A stretch of 64,000 nt of DNA from Alphaproteobacteria bacterium (GCA_022600345.1 JAHZKP010000052.1:42093-106092), one strand, 5' to 3'; numbered from the stretch's first letter, positions 50,126 to 60,640 are shown. The notes: a model not told the origin generated them from the sequence alone. Numbers and translations are program-made.

Positions 50126-50206
50126 TATGGGAACAAATAGTGTACGAATGAGTCTGCAAGCGTCGTGGACTTGATGTGCAACTCATGAGAGATTGGGAAT
50201 CACGCT

Positions 50207-51403
50207 ATGAGCAAGCCAGAATTTCAGGTGGTCGAAGGGGGTGGCATGGACAAGGAACGGGCGCTGGAGGCGGCACTTGCCCAAATCGATAAGAATTTCG
50301 GCAAGGGCTCGATCATGCGCTTGGGCGAAAGCAACCATACGCATGACATAGAGGCTATTCCGACCGGATCGCTGGGTCTGGATCTGGCGCTGGGCATCGG
50401 CGGACTGCCGCGCGGCCGGGTGATCGAGATCTACGGTCCGGAGAGTTCTGGAAAGACGACGCTTGCGCTGCATGTTGCCGCCGAAGCCCAGAAGATCGGT
50501 GGTACTTGTGCGTTTGTGGATGCCGAGCACGCTCTTGATCCGGTTTATGCCAAGAAATTGGGCGTGAAGGTCGAGGATCTGCTTGTTTCTCAGCCTGATA
50601 CCGGTGAGCAGGCATTGGAGATTGCTGATACGCTTGTGCGGTCAGGTGCAATCGATGTGTTGATCGTCGATTCGGTGGCTGCGTTGACGCCGAAGGCCGA
50701 ACTTGAAGGCGACATGGGCGATAGCCTGCCGGGTCTGCAAGCGCGCTTGATGAGCCAGGCTTTACGCAAACTGACGGGCTCGATATCGAAGTCTGGTGGA
50801 CTGGTGATCTTCATCAACCAGATCCGCATGAAGATCGGTGTGATGTTTGGTAACCCGGAGACGACGACGGGTGGCAACGCCCTCAAGTTCTATTCCTCGG
50901 TGCGCCTTGATATTCGACGGATCGGGGCGATCAAGGACCGTGACGAGGTGGTGGGTAACCAGACACGCGTCAAGGTTGTCAAAAACAAGGTTGCGCCGCC
51001 CTTCAAGCAGGTCGAATTCGATATCATGTATGGGCAGGGCGTCTCCAAACATGGCGAGCTTATCGACCTGGGTGTGAAGGCGGATATCGTCGAGAAATCG
51101 GGTGCCTGGTTCTCTTACGATGGTCAGCGCATTGGTCAGGGCCGGGAAAACGCCAAGGCTTTCTTGCGGGACAATCCCAAACTGGCGATCAAGTTGGAAC
51201 GCCAGATCAGGGATAACGCCGGACTGGTGTCCAATCATTTGCTGGTTGAGCCCGATGAGGATACGGAGGCCCCCGTGATCGGGTCGGGTGCTTCGGAAAG
51301 CGCGACGGCTGCAAAACCCGTCGCGGCGACCGGCGGGCGTGAGCCTGTTGCCGGTGGTGCAGCGGCTGGATCGGGAAAACGGGCACGGCGCACGTCGGCC
51401 TAA
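50207..51403 (+). CDS. recA: Recombinase A
   Basis: DNA strand-exchange ATPase and coprotease that triggers LexA cleavage. Walker A is GPESSGKTT at about residues 77-85; Walker B region [21 protein letters not shown]-binding loops near [21 protein letters not shown] and [20 protein letters not shown]. The C-terminus is extended and Ala/Gly/Ser-rich (398 residues against about 350 in E. coli), ending in a basic [10 protein letters not shown]. The start ATG 50207 gives the usual rhizobial short N-terminal extension. Regulated by LexA. Confidence 0.98.
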   Translation: MSKPEFQVVEGGGMDKERALEAALAQIDKNFGKGSIMRLGESNHTHDIEAIPTGSLGLDLALGIGGLPRGRVIEIYGPESSGKTTLALHVAAEAQKIGGTCAFVDAEHALDPVYAKKLGVKVEDLLVSQPDTGEQALEIADTLVRSGAIDVLIVDSVAALTPKAELEGDMGDSLPGLQARLMSQALRKLTGSISKSGGLVIFINQIRMKIGVMFGNPETTTGGNALKFYSSVRLDIRRIGAIKDRDEVVGNQTRVKVVKNKVAPPFKQVEFDIMYGQGVSKHGELIDLGVKADIVEKSGAWFSYDGQRIGQGRENAKAFLRDNPKLAIKLERQIRDNAGLVSNHLLVEPDEDTEAPVIGSGASESATAAKPVAATGGREPVAGGAAAGSGKRARRTSA

Positions 51404-51560
51404 CGGCTCATTTAACCAGCCGTGCGAGGTTGGTCTGGATGTGTTGGGGACGGTTGGCGTCAACATCACGCGGATGTCTGGTGCAGCGTTCTGACAATGG
51501 ATGTGGGCCAAGGTGGGGTTGGCTGCCCAGGCCCGTCGCAAAAATCGGCGAGGATCGAAG

Positions 51561-51600
51561 ATGTGGGCGGGGGATCGATAGACCTTCGCCCATATTTTTT
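51561..51600 (+). terminator. Intrinsic terminator after recA
   Basis: A 13-bp stem (ATGTGGGCGGGGG / CCTTCGCCCATAT, three G-U wobbles) with a 9-base loop, followed by five T residues. It ends the recA transcript well before alaS. Confidence 0.82.
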
Positions 51601-51867
51601 GCTTTTAGCAGCAATGCGGGGTTTTCTAGACAGCCAAGATGACCGCCGGTACAAGGGGCGGGCGTAGGCTGAGCCTACAAGGGGCGCTTGGGAGTTGCTT
51701 GCAGGTTTCGGAGGGCAGGCAACGGTTTATTTTAAAGGGGCTTTGATTGTTCTTTTAACGAACTCCGAATTGCGACACCCGCTTGAGGCGGGATCGGGAC
51801 GCATGAGCCGTTTTGGCTGCGCATTCCCGGTTTCGGTTTTTCGAGCGGACTTTCTGCGAGGCCAAGA
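51601..51867 (+). other. alaS upstream region with stacked short stem-loops
   Basis: About 270 bases without a gene. It contains the direct repeat TACAAGGGGCG twice, a 7-bp inverted repeat GTAGGCT-G-AGCCTAC between the copies, a 9-bp stem GTTGCTTGC / GCAGGCAAC (51694-51723) and CCCGC-TTGAG-GCGGG further down. A promoter and structured leader for alaS is possible, but no regulatory mechanism is established. Confidence 0.35.
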
Positions 51868-54558
51868 ATGACCGGCGTCAATGAGATCCGCAGAGGATTT
51901 CTCGACTACTTCAGTAAGCATGGGCATGAAGAGGTGGCCTCCTCGCCGCTGGTGCCGCGCAACGACCCAACGCTGTTGTTCACCAACGCGGGTATGGTGC
52001 AGTTCAAGTCGGTTTTTACCGGGCAGGAAACACGTGAGTGCGCCAGGGCTGCGACATCGCAAAAGTGCGTGCGTGCCGGCGGCAAGCACAACGACCTTGA
52101 CAATGTCGGCTATACGGCCCGTCACCACACCTTTTTTGAAATGCTGGGCAATTTCTCCTTTGGAGATTACTTCAAGGACGAAGCCATCGAGTTGGCCTGG
52201 CAGCTAATCACCAAGGAATTCGGGCTCGATGCCAAGCGGCTTCTGGTGACCGTCTATCACGACGACGAAGAGGCTTTCGGGCTGTGGAAGAAGATTGCCG
52301 GTTTCAGCGACGAGAAGATTATCAGGATCGCGACATCCGATAACTTCTGGCAGATGGGTGATACGGGGCCATGCGGGCCGTGTTCGGAGATTTTCTACGA
52401 TCATGGCGACCATATTCCCGGCGGGCCTCCGGGTTCGCCCGATGAGGATGGTGACCGGTTTATCGAGATCTGGAACCTGGTCTTCATGCAATTTGAGCAG
52501 GTTGAATCGGGCGAACGATCTGCGCTGCCCAAACCCTCCATCGACACCGGGATGGGGTTGGAGAGAATTGCGGCCGTCCTGCAGGGCACGCATGACAATT
52601 ACGAAACGGATTTATTCAGGGCGCTGATCGCGGCATCCGTCGATCAGACCGGGGTTGAAGCGGAGGGCGGACACAAGGCCAGCCACCGGGTGATTGCCGA
52701 TCACCTGCGTTCAACGGCGTTTCTAATTGCCGATGGGGTGCTGCCGGGCAATGAGGGTCGGGGCTATGTGTTGCGGCGAATTATGCGCCGGGCCATGCGC
52801 CATGCGCATCTTCTGGGGGCCAAAGAGCCATTGATGCATCGCCTCGTTCCAGCGCTGTTGCGCCAGATGGGCGATACCTACACCGAGTTGGGCCGGGCTG
52901 CGCCGCTGATCACTGAAACATTGCGGCTGGAGGAGACGAAGTTCCGCAAGACCCTGGAAAAGGGGCTTGTGTTGCTGGGGGATGCGACCGGGAAGCTGGG
53001 TTCAGGGGACGTGCTGGCTGGTGATGTTGCGTTCAAGCTTTATGACACCTACGGGTTTCCGCTTGACCTCACCGAGGACGCGTTGCGGGCGCGGGACATT
53101 TCGGTTGATACCGATGGCTTCAAGGCGGCGATGGAGAAGCAGCGGGCCGAGGCGCGCAAGGCCTGGAAGGGCACAGGCAACGCCGCGACGGAAACCGTTT
53201 GGTTTGATGTGCGCGACGATGTGGGGGCGACCGATTTCCTGGGTTACGACACCCAGACCGCGGAAGGTGAAGTCCGCACTATCGTTAAGGGCGGCAAGGT
53301 GGTCAAAAGCCTGAAGAAGGGCGATGAGGGCCAGATCGTTTTGAACCAGACGCCGTTTTATGCCGAGTCGGGTGGGCAGGTGGGCGATGCCGGGGTGATT
53401 CGGGGTTCGCGAAAAGCCGTGTTTCGCGTTACCGACACGATGAAGAAGGTCGGCGATTTGTTCGTCCACTACGGGGTCGTCGAGGCGGGCACGTTCAAGG
53501 CGGGAGAGGCGGTTGAACTGGAGGTTGATCATGGACGCAGGGCCGCGACCCAGGCCAATCACTCCGCAACGCACCTCGTTCATGAAGCCTTACGAGAGGT
53601 TCTGGGGTTCCACGTTGCGCAGAAGGGGTCGCTGGTTGCACCCGAACGGTTGCGATTTGATTTCTCGCACCCCAAGCCGATGACGCGGGAGGAAATCGAC
53701 CAGGTGGAAGGCATCGCCAATGAGATTGTCGCGCAGAATGCGACCGTTGAAACCAGGTTGATGGCGGTCGACGATGCCATGGAGTCTGGGGCGATGGCGT
53801 TGTTTGGCGAAAAATATGGCGATGAAGTTCGTGTCGTTTCGATGGGTGCTGCAACCGAGAAAAGTGTCAATGAAGACGGGCGCAGGAAGGCTGCATGGTC
53901 GCTCGAATTGTGCGGTGGCACTCATGTGAAAAGGACCGGTGATATCGGGTTGATCCATATCGTCTCGGAAACCGCGGTTGCAGGAGGCGTGCGGCGGTTA
54001 GAAGCACTGACGGCTGAGGGGGCCCGGCAGTTCTTATCTGCGCAGGATGCACGTATCAGGGAAACGGCCAACGTGCTGCGGACCCGGCCTGAGGATGTTC
54101 CCGAGCGCGTTCGCGCGTTGATGGATGAGAAAAAGCAACTGGAGCGGCAGCTTTCCGAGGCCAAGCGGCAGGCGGCCTTGGGTGGTGGGGGTGCTGCGGA
54201 TGGAACCGATCAGGGGAATGCGATCCGCTCGATTGGCAAGGTGAAATTCTTCTCGCGGCTGGTTGAGGGGCTTAACCCGAAGGATTTGCGGGGGCTTGTC
54301 GATGAAGGCAAGAAGCAGGTTGGCTCGGGCGTCGTGGCAATCGTTGGCGTGACCGAAGACGGCAAGGCCGGATTGGCTGTTGGCGTCACCAAGGATTTAA
54401 CCGAGACAATGAGCGCGGTGGAGCTCGTTCGCGTGGGGTCGGCGGCACTTGGCGGCAAGGGTGGCGGCGGCCGGCCGGATATGGCGCAGGCGGGTGGTCC
54501 TGATGGCACGAAGGCCGGCGAGGCATTGAGCGCCATTGAGGCCCATTTGGCGGGATGA
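51868..54558 (+). CDS. alaS: Alanyl-tRNA synthetase
   Basis: Class II synthetase that charges tRNA-Ala. The 896-residue protein has the catalytic domain ([51 protein letters not shown]), the tRNA-recognition domain, and an editing domain with the zinc motifs [16 protein letters not shown] and [15 protein letters not shown], then a C-terminal oligomerisation/C-Ala domain ending [14 protein letters not shown]. It follows recA in the conserved recA-alaS order, with an intrinsic terminator between them, so it has its own promoter. Confidence 0.97.
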   Translation: MTGVNEIRRGFLDYFSKHGHEEVASSPLVPRNDPTLLFTNAGMVQFKSVFTGQETRECARAATSQKCVRAGGKHNDLDNVGYTARHHTFFEMLGNFSFGDYFKDEAIELAWQLITKEFGLDAKRLLVTVYHDDEEAFGLWKKIAGFSDEKIIRIATSDNFWQMGDTGPCGPCSEIFYDHGDHIPGGPPGSPDEDGDRFIEIWNLVFMQFEQVESGERSALPKPSIDTGMGLERIAAVLQGTHDNYETDLFRALIAASVDQTGVEAEGGHKASHRVIADHLRSTAFLIADGVLPGNEGRGYVLRRIMRRAMRHAHLLGAKEPLMHRLVPALLRQMGDTYTELGRAAPLITETLRLEETKFRKTLEKGLVLLGDATGKLGSGDVLAGDVAFKLYDTYGFPLDLTEDALRARDISVDTDGFKAAMEKQRAEARKAWKGTGNAATETVWFDVRDDVGATDFLGYDTQTAEGEVRTIVKGGKVVKSLKKGDEGQIVLNQTPFYAESGGQVGDAGVIRGSRKAVFRVTDTMKKVGDLFVHYGVVEAGTFKAGEAVELEVDHGRRAATQANHSATHLVHEALREVLGFHVAQKGSLVAPERLRFDFSHPKPMTREEIDQVEGIANEIVAQNATVETRLMAVDDAMESGAMALFGEKYGDEVRVVSMGAATEKSVNEDGRRKAAWSLELCGGTHVKRTGDIGLIHIVSETAVAGGVRRLEALTAEGARQFLSAQDARIRETANVLRTRPEDVPERVRALMDEKKQLERQLSEAKRQAALGGGGAADGTDQGNAIRSIGKVKFFSRLVEGLNPKDLRGLVDEGKKQVGSGVVAIVGVTEDGKAGLAVGVTKDLTETMSAVELVRVGSAALGGKGGGGRPDMAQAGGPDGTKAGEALSAIEAHLAG

Positions 54559-54694
54559 TTTCTGGCAGAGCTTTGCCGTGGCGGATTTTCCGCAACCAGA
54601 TTAGGAACCGGAGGGTCAAGCCACATCCGAGCCCCAATCGCGGGGCTGAGTGTTGGCGACAATTTTGTCGGCGCGGATTTAGGTTGGTTGAGTA

Positions 54695-55471
54695 ATGGGT
54701 TGGGTTAGTCGAGGGCGCCAGGTCGTGACGGATGAGACGAACGAAGTCGCGCAGAACGCGGTTCAGGCGACTGACAGGGGTGGTTCGCGGGGGCACATCG
54801 GCAGTTTCATGACGGCCATCGCTTCGGCCGTTGCGCTGTTGTTTTCTGCAATCAGCCTCTATCACAGCGTGCTCAAGCAACCCGAACTCGACGTTCATAT
54901 GTCACAAGTCGTGCATTATACGCGCGATGCAAATGGCAATTTCGAGGTCTTTGCAATTCCCATTACGATTGCCAACCACGGGGCGCGAGACGGAACGGTT
55001 TTGGACCTTGAGCTAACGGTTCGTCCGGCCAGCGGTGATGGCGAGAAGGTTTTTTATTCGGCCTATACCGTCGATGGTGATTTCTTCGTTCCGCCGGGCC
55101 GCTACGATATGCAGGCGCGGAAAAGAGAGCGTGTCGACCGTCCTAAAGCGCCGTTCGCGCCGATTGCGGTTCCAGGGCGTGGCAGTTATTCGGGGACGTT
55201 GTTGTTTTACACCAAGGGCAAAGCGTTTCCGAAAGTCGTCACCGAAAAGGGCGACTTCAAACTTCGACTTACACTGAACGCACGACTTGATGAAAGCCTT
55301 GGACCGCTGGACGCGGCAATGCGCAAACCACTTGAGCCGGTGGAACTTACCGTCCGGCTGCCCTATTACTCCGAGTCGACCGTTTTGCGGGGAGGAACGC
55401 ACACGCTGAAGAACGTGGGCTGGACGCGCGAAGAGGGTGAATCGGCGGATGGCGTCGATGCGGCCAAGTGA
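54695..55471 (+). CDS. Single-pass membrane protein of unknown function
   Basis: A 258-residue protein with a cytoplasmic N-terminus of about 37 residues, one membrane helix (about 38-58, FMTAIASAVALLFSAISLYH) and a mostly beta-strand periplasmic domain (VFAIPITIANHGARDGTVLDLELTVRP). The strand pattern suggests an Ig-like or similar sandwich fold. Start uncertain: ATG 54695 or GTG 54725; neither has a strong ribosome-binding site. It converges on the MlaC-like gene. I do not recognise the family. Confidence 0.65.
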   Translation: MGWVSRGRQVVTDETNEVAQNAVQATDRGGSRGHIGSFMTAIASAVALLFSAISLYHSVLKQPELDVHMSQVVHYTRDANGNFEVFAIPITIANHGARDGTVLDLELTVRPASGDGEKVFYSAYTVDGDFFVPPGRYDMQARKRERVDRPKAPFAPIAVPGRGSYSGTLLFYTKGKAFPKVVTEKGDFKLRLTLNARLDESLGPLDAAMRKPLEPVELTVRLPYYSESTVLRGGTHTLKNVGWTREEGESADGVDAAK

Positions 55472-55646
55472 GTGAAGAGATCGGTCGGGCCGCTTCGTGG
55501 TTCATTCCCAATCAACCGGGTTTTCAGCATTCCAATCGGTAAGCCGCCCGGCTTTGATTTCGCCCGCCGGCTTTTGGGCCGGCTTGCTTGCAAGCTTCAC
55601 TTGATTTTATCGGCGGTCGAGGACAGCCGCCGCTAGCCGCCGACGA

Positions 55647-56231
55647 TTACTTGTTGAGGGCGAGGATCAGCGCTTTTGGATTGCCGCCGTTGTCGCTGAT
55701 GTAGCCTTCAAACAGCCGTTTGAGTTGTTCGCGGCCCCAGAACCCCAGAACCGAGACATCGCCGACGCGATAGGTGCCGCCGCGACGGATCAGCCACCAG
55801 CGAACGTCGTAACTGGAGCCGTCTGTCATGGTGACAACGCTGTCGACATAGACGCCGGTGCGGGTTTCCTTGGTTTGCGAGACCATCATGGCGCTGCGGA
55901 CGTTGTACTTTGGGGCCTGGGAGGCTGCATAGCGCGCCAGGAAGCCGACCATGCCGGTGAAGTAATTGCCGCGGTCGCGGGAGGCCAGGGACTTGGCGTA
56001 GTTGCCCAGCGAGTAGAGGCCGATGGTGGGTTTGTCGGCGTATTTGTTGATGACGCGCGCAAATGCGCCGGCACTGCCCGAGCGGGAAGCGGCGATCAAC
56101 TCGTTGGCTGCCCGCTGCATGAATTTTGAGGGTTGTTCACGGGCTTGGGCGGTTTGGATTGTCAGCCCGATGGTTGCCGCGACCATAACCAGGGCAGTCA
56201 GGACCGATAGCGGTCGTCCTACTGATATCAT
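55647..56231 (-). CDS. MlaC/Ttg2D-family phospholipid-binding periplasmic protein
   Basis: A 194-residue exported protein (signal peptide MISVGRPLSVLTALVMVAAT to TAQA). The mature domain (FMQRAANELIAASRSG, GLYSLGNYAKSLASRDRGNYF, TGMVGFLARYAASQAPKY, YDVRWWLIRRGGTYRVGDVSVLG, FEGYISDNGGNPKALI) fits the MlaC/Ttg2D/HpnM family of shuttle proteins in lipid or hopanoid transport. No mla permease or ATPase genes are nearby, so its partner system is unknown. G/C-rich inverted repeats (around 55545-55600) between the convergent genes may terminate both. Confidence 0.82.
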   Translation of the reverse strand: MISVGRPLSVLTALVMVAATIGLTIQTAQAREQPSKFMQRAANELIAASRSGSAGAFARVINKYADKPTIGLYSLGNYAKSLASRDRGNYFTGMVGFLARYAASQAPKYNVRSAMMVSQTKETRTGVYVDSVVTMTDGSSYDVRWWLIRRGGTYRVGDVSVLGFWGREQLKRLFEGYISDNGGNPKALILALNK

Positions 56232-56494
56232 CTTTAACTCCGAGGCAATTGGGCTGGCAGGGTGTTGTTTTCCCCCGGCCGCCCCTCAGGCTCCATTGGT
56301 GTGCTAAACAGCACGCCTTGACGCCGACGTCAAAGGTGGAAAGACACCTTCAAATGGCCGTTACGATTACCCTTGTTGTCGCCTGATATTTAAGTCGGTT
56401 CAATGGCGGGGATTGGGCAGCGTAGTGGATATTGTCAATCGCGGGCTAAAGGTTGAACAAAGTCAGTAGGAAATGGCTGGTTGGCTGGTCGTGA

Positions 56495-57133
56495 TCAGGC
56501 GCGCTGCAGGTGGCGAGCGGCTGGAAGTTGAAAGGTGGGCAGGCGGAGGCCATGGGCGCGGGTGAACATGGCGCCGGGTGCCAGTTGGCGCAGCCCGAGG
56601 CGGTTGGCCATCCGTTCGGTTTCGTCCTGGCTGATTTCGTCGGCCAGGTTGAGCAAGAGGCAACGGTCCTTGCGGTCATGGACCAGGATCAGTTCATTGC
56701 GACTTCCCGACAGATTGGTGCGCTGGTGATGGGAAACGCCCTTGAATTCGCTGAGCTGGGCCTGCCAGCGGCGTTTGCCCAACAGGTATTGATCGGTGAC
56801 GCTGACGGTGCCGTCGGCAATCTCGATAACACGCTTGGAGCCCAGTCTTTTCAGGGCGTGCCAGGCGGGAATTCCAAACATAACGGCCCATACGATAACG
56901 CCTGTCAGGGCGCTTAGTGTGGTGACTGGCGCATCGGTCATCCGATCGAGGGTTTCTGGTTGGGCCACAGCTTCGGCCGCCAGCATCACGAAGGGAACGA
57001 TGACGGCAATCAGCACCGGGACCAAGACGGCCGATTGAGCGGCGGCACTTAACCCGCAGGTGCGTTGGGTGATCGACAGTGTCTTATCGGCGCTCTCGTT
57101 TGTGGAGAGTTGAGCAATGGCGTTGATGCGCAT
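56495..57133 (-). CDS. Membrane protein of unknown function with two membrane helices
   Basis: A 212-residue protein with two N-terminal membrane helices (AVLVPVLIAVIVPFVMLAAE and LSALTGVIVWAVMFGIPAWH) and a soluble C-terminal half (VIEIADGTVSVTDQYLLGKR, FKGVSHHQRTNLSGSRNELI, LLNLADEISQDETERMANRL). The C-terminal part looks like the PH-like domains found in bacterial membrane proteins, but that is a guess. It is divergent from the methionine operon and has no strong ribosome-binding site at the ATG. Confidence 0.6.
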   Translation of the reverse strand: MRINAIAQLSTNESADKTLSITQRTCGLSAAAQSAVLVPVLIAVIVPFVMLAAEAVAQPETLDRMTDAPVTTLSALTGVIVWAVMFGIPAWHALKRLGSKRVIEIADGTVSVTDQYLLGKRRWQAQLSEFKGVSHHQRTNLSGSRNELILVHDRKDRCLLLNLADEISQDETERMANRLGLRQLAPGAMFTRAHGLRLPTFQLPAARHLQRA

Positions 57134-57329
57134 CAGGGCTTTGGACCTGTATCTGGGAGAAAGAGACTGCGGTTTCGTTCAGTTTGCGCATGACACGGTT
57201 AAAATCGGGCTAAGGGGCGTGCTGGTTTCTGCCGGCGGTATGTCTGGCCAACGGGGTTGCGTGGTGGTGGAATTGGGCATTGCGGATTGATTTGCGGCCA
57301 ATGGATGGGGAAGAAGTGCTCAAAACTGC

Positions 57330-57358
57330 TTGACACATAAAGATATCTTTATATCTAT
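57330..57358 (+). promoter_or_regulatory. Promoter with palindromic operator for the SahR-like operon
   Basis: A consensus -35 box TTGACA (57330-57335) is followed by a perfect 16-bp palindrome, ATAAAGATATCTTTAT (57337-57352), filling the spacer, and a weak -10 (TATCTA, or ATCTAT, at 57352-57358). A repressor bound there would block RNA polymerase. The gene immediately downstream is an ArsR-methyltransferase regulator, so autoregulation is likely. The transcription start would lie only a few bases before the ATG. Confidence 0.75.
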
Positions 57359-57365
57359 TCCAGGA

Positions 57366-58406
57366 ATGTCCTGCTTTACAGACATCAGCGAAAGGCTAAA
57401 CAGCCACGATCTCGTTACGGTTCTCAAGGCCGTTGCGGAGTCGACGCGGCTGAGGATCCTGCTGTTGCTGCGGGCAGGCGAGTTGAATGTGAAGGATCTG
57501 ATGCAGATCCTGGGGCAAAGCCAGCCGCGGCTGAGCCGTCATCTGAAGTTGTTGTATGAAGCCGGATTGCTTGAGCGCTTTCGCGAGGGGAGCTGGGTTT
57601 ACTTCAGATTGTCGGAACGCGCCCGATTTGGAGAGTTGGGAGATCGGCTGACGCTTCTTGTAAATCCTGCTGACCCGACGATCGCGCGGGACCGGGAGCG
57701 GATGGAAGCATTAAAGCAAGAGCGTGAACGCTCCGCGCAGGCCTATTTTGAAGCGCATGCCGGTGACTGGGACCGGATCCGTTCGTTGCATATCTCCGAG
57801 GTTGAAGTTGAAGCAGCGATGCGGGACGTGCTGGAGGGCGCTACCTTCGATACGCTCGTCGATCTTGGGACGGGGACGGGGCGGACGCTTGAACTGTTTG
57901 CCAATTCCTATCAGCGCGCTATCGGGTTTGACGTCAACCAATCGATGTTGGCGTATGCGCGAACGAAAATCTCGCAAGCCGGGCTTCGGAATGCGCAGGT
58001 TCGTCACGGCGACATTTACAACCTGGCTTTAGAGGCGGGGGAAGGTGATGTCGTGGTGATGCATCAGATATTGCACTTCCTATCCGATCCGGGGGGGGCG
58101 CTGGTGGAAGCGGGGCGGGTGATCAAGCCGGGCGGGCGGTTGCTGATCGTGGACTTTGCGCCGCATCAGATGGAATTCCTGCGTGACAAGCATGCCCATG
58201 AGCGACTTGGATTTTCTACCGAGCAGGTGACCGGGTGGCTTGAACGGTCGGGGTTGGAGCTAGAGCAAACCAGGGCGCTTGCACCCAAAGAACAGGGCAC
58301 GGATGCGTTGACGGTAATGGTATGGCTGGCCAAAAAGCCGGCGGTTGAAACTGGGTCTGGTGAGCCGTCGGCAACGAATTCTGAAAAATTTCTCGTGGAG
58401 ATTTAA
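57366..58406 (+). CDS. ArsR-type regulator fused to a methyltransferase domain, SahR-like
   Basis: A 346-residue two-domain protein. Residues about 10-100 form an ArsR winged helix (LVTVLKAVAESTRLRILLLL, GQSQPRLSRHLKLLYEAGLL). Residues about 125-330 are a class I SAM-dependent methyltransferase fold (VDLGTGTGRTLELFANSYQR, AIGFDVNQSMLAYAR, MHQILHFLSDPGGALVEAGR, LLIVDFAP). In alphaproteobacteria, SahR-type ArsR regulators sense S-adenosylhomocysteine and control the methionine cycle; placement before metF-metH fits. The fold may serve only to bind the ligand. ATG 57366 has AGGA directly before it (spacing too short), so translation may be leaderless. Confidence 0.85.
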   Translation: MSCFTDISERLNSHDLVTVLKAVAESTRLRILLLLRAGELNVKDLMQILGQSQPRLSRHLKLLYEAGLLERFREGSWVYFRLSERARFGELGDRLTLLVNPADPTIARDRERMEALKQERERSAQAYFEAHAGDWDRIRSLHISEVEVEAAMRDVLEGATFDTLVDLGTGTGRTLELFANSYQRAIGFDVNQSMLAYARTKISQAGLRNAQVRHGDIYNLALEAGEGDVVVMHQILHFLSDPGGALVEAGRVIKPGGRLLIVDFAPHQMEFLRDKHAHERLGFSTEQVTGWLERSGLELEQTRALAPKEQGTDALTVMVWLAKKPAVETGSGEPSATNSEKFLVEI

Positions 58407-58410
58407 GGCA

Positions 58411-59322
58411 ATGGAACGCAAGAGCAGATTGCTGGGAGATGGCGAAATTGAAGTTTCCTTCGAGTTTTTTCCGCCCAAATCGGAGGCGATGGAAGAAACG
58501 CTTTGGAAGTCAATTCGTCGGCTGGAACCGATGCAGCCGGGGTTCGTTTCGGTGACCTATGGTGCAGGTGGTTCGACGCGAGAGCGCACGCACAACACGG
58601 TTGCAAGGATCGTCAATGAGACGGCGTTGAAGCCGGCTGCGCATTTGACGTGCGTTGATGCCACGAAGGAAGAAGTCGACCAGGTTGCCCGGGATTATTG
58701 GGAGGCGGGCGTTCGTCATATCGTGGCGCTGCGCGGGGATCCCGCCGCAGGTGTAGGCGAGAGATATGAGCCGGCACCGGGCGGGTATTCGAACGCTGCC
58801 GAATTGACCGAGGGGCTGAAAAAGATCGCTCCGTTCGAGATTTCGGTAGCCGGCTATCCGGAAATGCACCCTGAAAGCGGCAGCGAACAAACCGACCTCG
58901 ACAATTTAAAGGCCAAGGTCGATAACGGTGCCGACAGGATCATCACGCAATTCGTATTCGACCAGGAACTCTATCTGCGTTACCTGGAAAAGGTGCGCGC
59001 GGCCGGGATCTGGGTTCCCGTCATCCCGGGTATCATTCCAATCCATAACTTCCCGCAGATTGCCAACTTCTCCAAGCGCACGGGGGCGTCGATGCCAGCC
59101 TGGCTGGCGCGTCGTTTCGAGGGGCTGGATAAAGATCCAGGAACGACTCATCTGGTGGCTGCCGCGATGGCAACCGAGCAGGTGATGCAACTTGCCGATA
59201 ACGGCGTGAAGCAATTCCATTTCTACACGTTGAACCGTGCGGACCTGGTTTATGCCATCTGTCACTTGCTGGGATTGCGAGCGACGAGTGCGGCAGATCA
59301 CAACAGCGAACGGGCCGCCTGA
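58411..59322 (+). CDS. metF: Methylenetetrahydrofolate reductase
   Basis: FAD enzyme that reduces 5,10-methylene-THF to 5-methyl-THF, the methyl donor for methionine synthase. The 303-residue barrel has [98 protein letters not shown] and [17 protein letters not shown]. The frame overlaps the preceding gene, but ATG 58411, four bases after its stop with GGAG upstream, is the natural start. Operon with the SahR-like gene and metH. Confidence 0.96.
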   Translation: MERKSRLLGDGEIEVSFEFFPPKSEAMEETLWKSIRRLEPMQPGFVSVTYGAGGSTRERTHNTVARIVNETALKPAAHLTCVDATKEEVDQVARDYWEAGVRHIVALRGDPAAGVGERYEPAPGGYSNAAELTEGLKKIAPFEISVAGYPEMHPESGSEQTDLDNLKAKVDNGADRIITQFVFDQELYLRYLEKVRAAGIWVPVIPGIIPIHNFPQIANFSKRTGASMPAWLARRFEGLDKDPGTTHLVAAAMATEQVMQLADNGVKQFHFYTLNRADLVYAICHLLGLRATSAADHNSERAA

Positions 59323-59411
59323 GGTCTGCAAGAAACAATTCCGGATGGTTCCTTGGCGCTGGTCGAGCGCCGGGGAAGGCCGTTGCGAAGATAAAAAAAC
59401 GAGTGAGATTC

Positions 59412-60473
59412 ATGAGAAGAAAACCCAGTTGGGATCAGCTTCACAAAGCGGCCAAGGAGCGCATCCTAATCATCGATGGTGCGATGGGCACGATGATCCA
59501 GAAGCGCAAGCCGACGGAGGAAGATTACCGTGGCGAGCGGTTCAAGGATTGGGCATCCGACGTCAAGGGCAACAATGATTTATTGAGCCTGACGCAGCCG
59601 GAGATGATCCAGGAAATCCACGAGGAATATCTTGAGGCGGGTGCCGACCTGATCGAGACGAATACGTTCAACTCGCAGTTCATCTCGATGGCCGACTATC
59701 AGATGGAAGAGCTGTCTTATGAGATCAACGTGGAGTCGGCCAAGTTGGCGCGAGCTGCTGCTGATAAGTATACGGCGAAGACGCCAGACAAGCCTAGGTT
59801 TGTATGTGGCGCTGTAGGGCCGACGAACAGGACGGCGTCATTGTCGCCGGATGTCAACAATCCAGGTTATCGCAACACCAGCTTCGATGAATTGCGCAAG
59901 GCCTACGGCGAGCAGGTGCGCGGTCTGATCGAGGGCGGTGCCGACATCATCATGATCGAGACGGTATTCGATACGCTGAATGCAAAGGCTGCCGGGTTTG
60001 CGACGCTCGAAGCGTTCGAAGAGATGGACCTGGAACTGCCGATCATGATTTCGGGAACGATTACCGACCGTTCGGGACGGACGCTATCGGGGCAGACTTC
60101 CGAAGCGTTCTGGTATTCGATGCGGCATCTCAAACCGTTCTCGATCGGTTTGAACTGTGCGTTGGGTGCGGAGTTGATGCGGCCCTACGTGGCCGACCTT
60201 TCGCACATCGCCGATGTCTACATATCAGCCTATCCGAATGCCGGGCTGCCTAACGAAATGGGGGAGTACGATGAGACGCCGCATGACATGGCGTGTCAGA
60301 TCGAGCCGTGGGCGGAAGACGGATTGCTGAACATCGTTGGGGGTTGTTGCGGGTCGACGCCCGATCACATCGGTCATATCCGCCAGCACGTCGAAAAGTA
60401 CAAACCCCGTGTGCCATCCTCCATCGAACCGAAGATGAGGCTGTCGGGTCTGGAGCCGTTTGTTGCGGGGTGA
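59412..60473 (+). CDS. metH: Methionine synthase, homocysteine-binding part (split MetH, N-terminal)
   Basis: Encodes only the homocysteine S-methyltransferase domain of cobalamin-dependent MetH (353 residues). [33 protein letters not shown] and the zinc ligands Cys249 (GLNCALG) and Cys312/Cys313 ([11 protein letters not shown]) are intact. It ends [16 protein letters not shown], exactly where the linker to the folate-binding domain begins in full-length MetH. GAGTGAG precedes the ATG. The rest of the enzyme is encoded separately from 61069. It should supply the zinc-bound thiolate and work with the downstream protein. Confidence 0.95.
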   Translation: MRRKPSWDQLHKAAKERILIIDGAMGTMIQKRKPTEEDYRGERFKDWASDVKGNNDLLSLTQPEMIQEIHEEYLEAGADLIETNTFNSQFISMADYQMEELSYEINVESAKLARAAADKYTAKTPDKPRFVCGAVGPTNRTASLSPDVNNPGYRNTSFDELRKAYGEQVRGLIEGGADIIMIETVFDTLNAKAAGFATLEAFEEMDLELPIMISGTITDRSGRTLSGQTSEAFWYSMRHLKPFSIGLNCALGAELMRPYVADLSHIADVYISAYPNAGLPNEMGEYDETPHDMACQIEPWAEDGLLNIVGGCCGSTPDHIGHIRQHVEKYKPRVPSSIEPKMRLSGLEPFVAG

Positions 60474-60512
60474 TGAGATTGACGGGGAGTGCACGTTGCA
60501 GGTTGCCGCCTT

Positions 60513-60632
60513 CCCCCTCACCCGGCGCTGAAGTCGCGCCGGCCTCTCCCCCAGGGGAGAGGCGGTGGTTGCGGCGCATGGTGGAGATTGCTTGCGGCTG
60601 GCGCGGTGGGTTGTGAGGTTGGGGTGAGGGGG
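60513..60632. repeat. Nested palindromic element between the metH genes
   Basis: An outer 11-bp inverted repeat (CCCCCTCACCC at 60513-60523, GGGTGAGGGGG at 60622-60632) encloses two perfect hairpins: CCGGCGC / GCGCCGG (60522-60542) and GCCTCTCCCC / GGGGAGAGGC with a two-base loop (60542-60563). The look is that of REP-like elements with CTCTCCCC cores that are frequent in proteobacterial genomes and often lie next to DUF559 genes. The DUF559 gene starts 8 bases after its right end. Confidence 0.8.
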
Positions 60633-60640
60633 CGTTTAAA

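Noticed and set aside
51749..51763. GTTC-N7-GAAC before alaS as a possible LexA box
   Set aside because: The alphaproteobacterial LexA site is a direct repeat GTTC-N7-GTTC; this one is inverted, and alaS is not a known SOS gene.
54629..54648. AGCCCC/GGGGCT hairpin after alaS as a terminator
   Set aside because: Only six base pairs and no following T-run, so I do not call it an intrinsic terminator.
60474..60640. CRISPR-like repeat
   Set aside because: The inverted repeats are nested and single copy in the window, with no regularly spaced direct repeats or cas genes.
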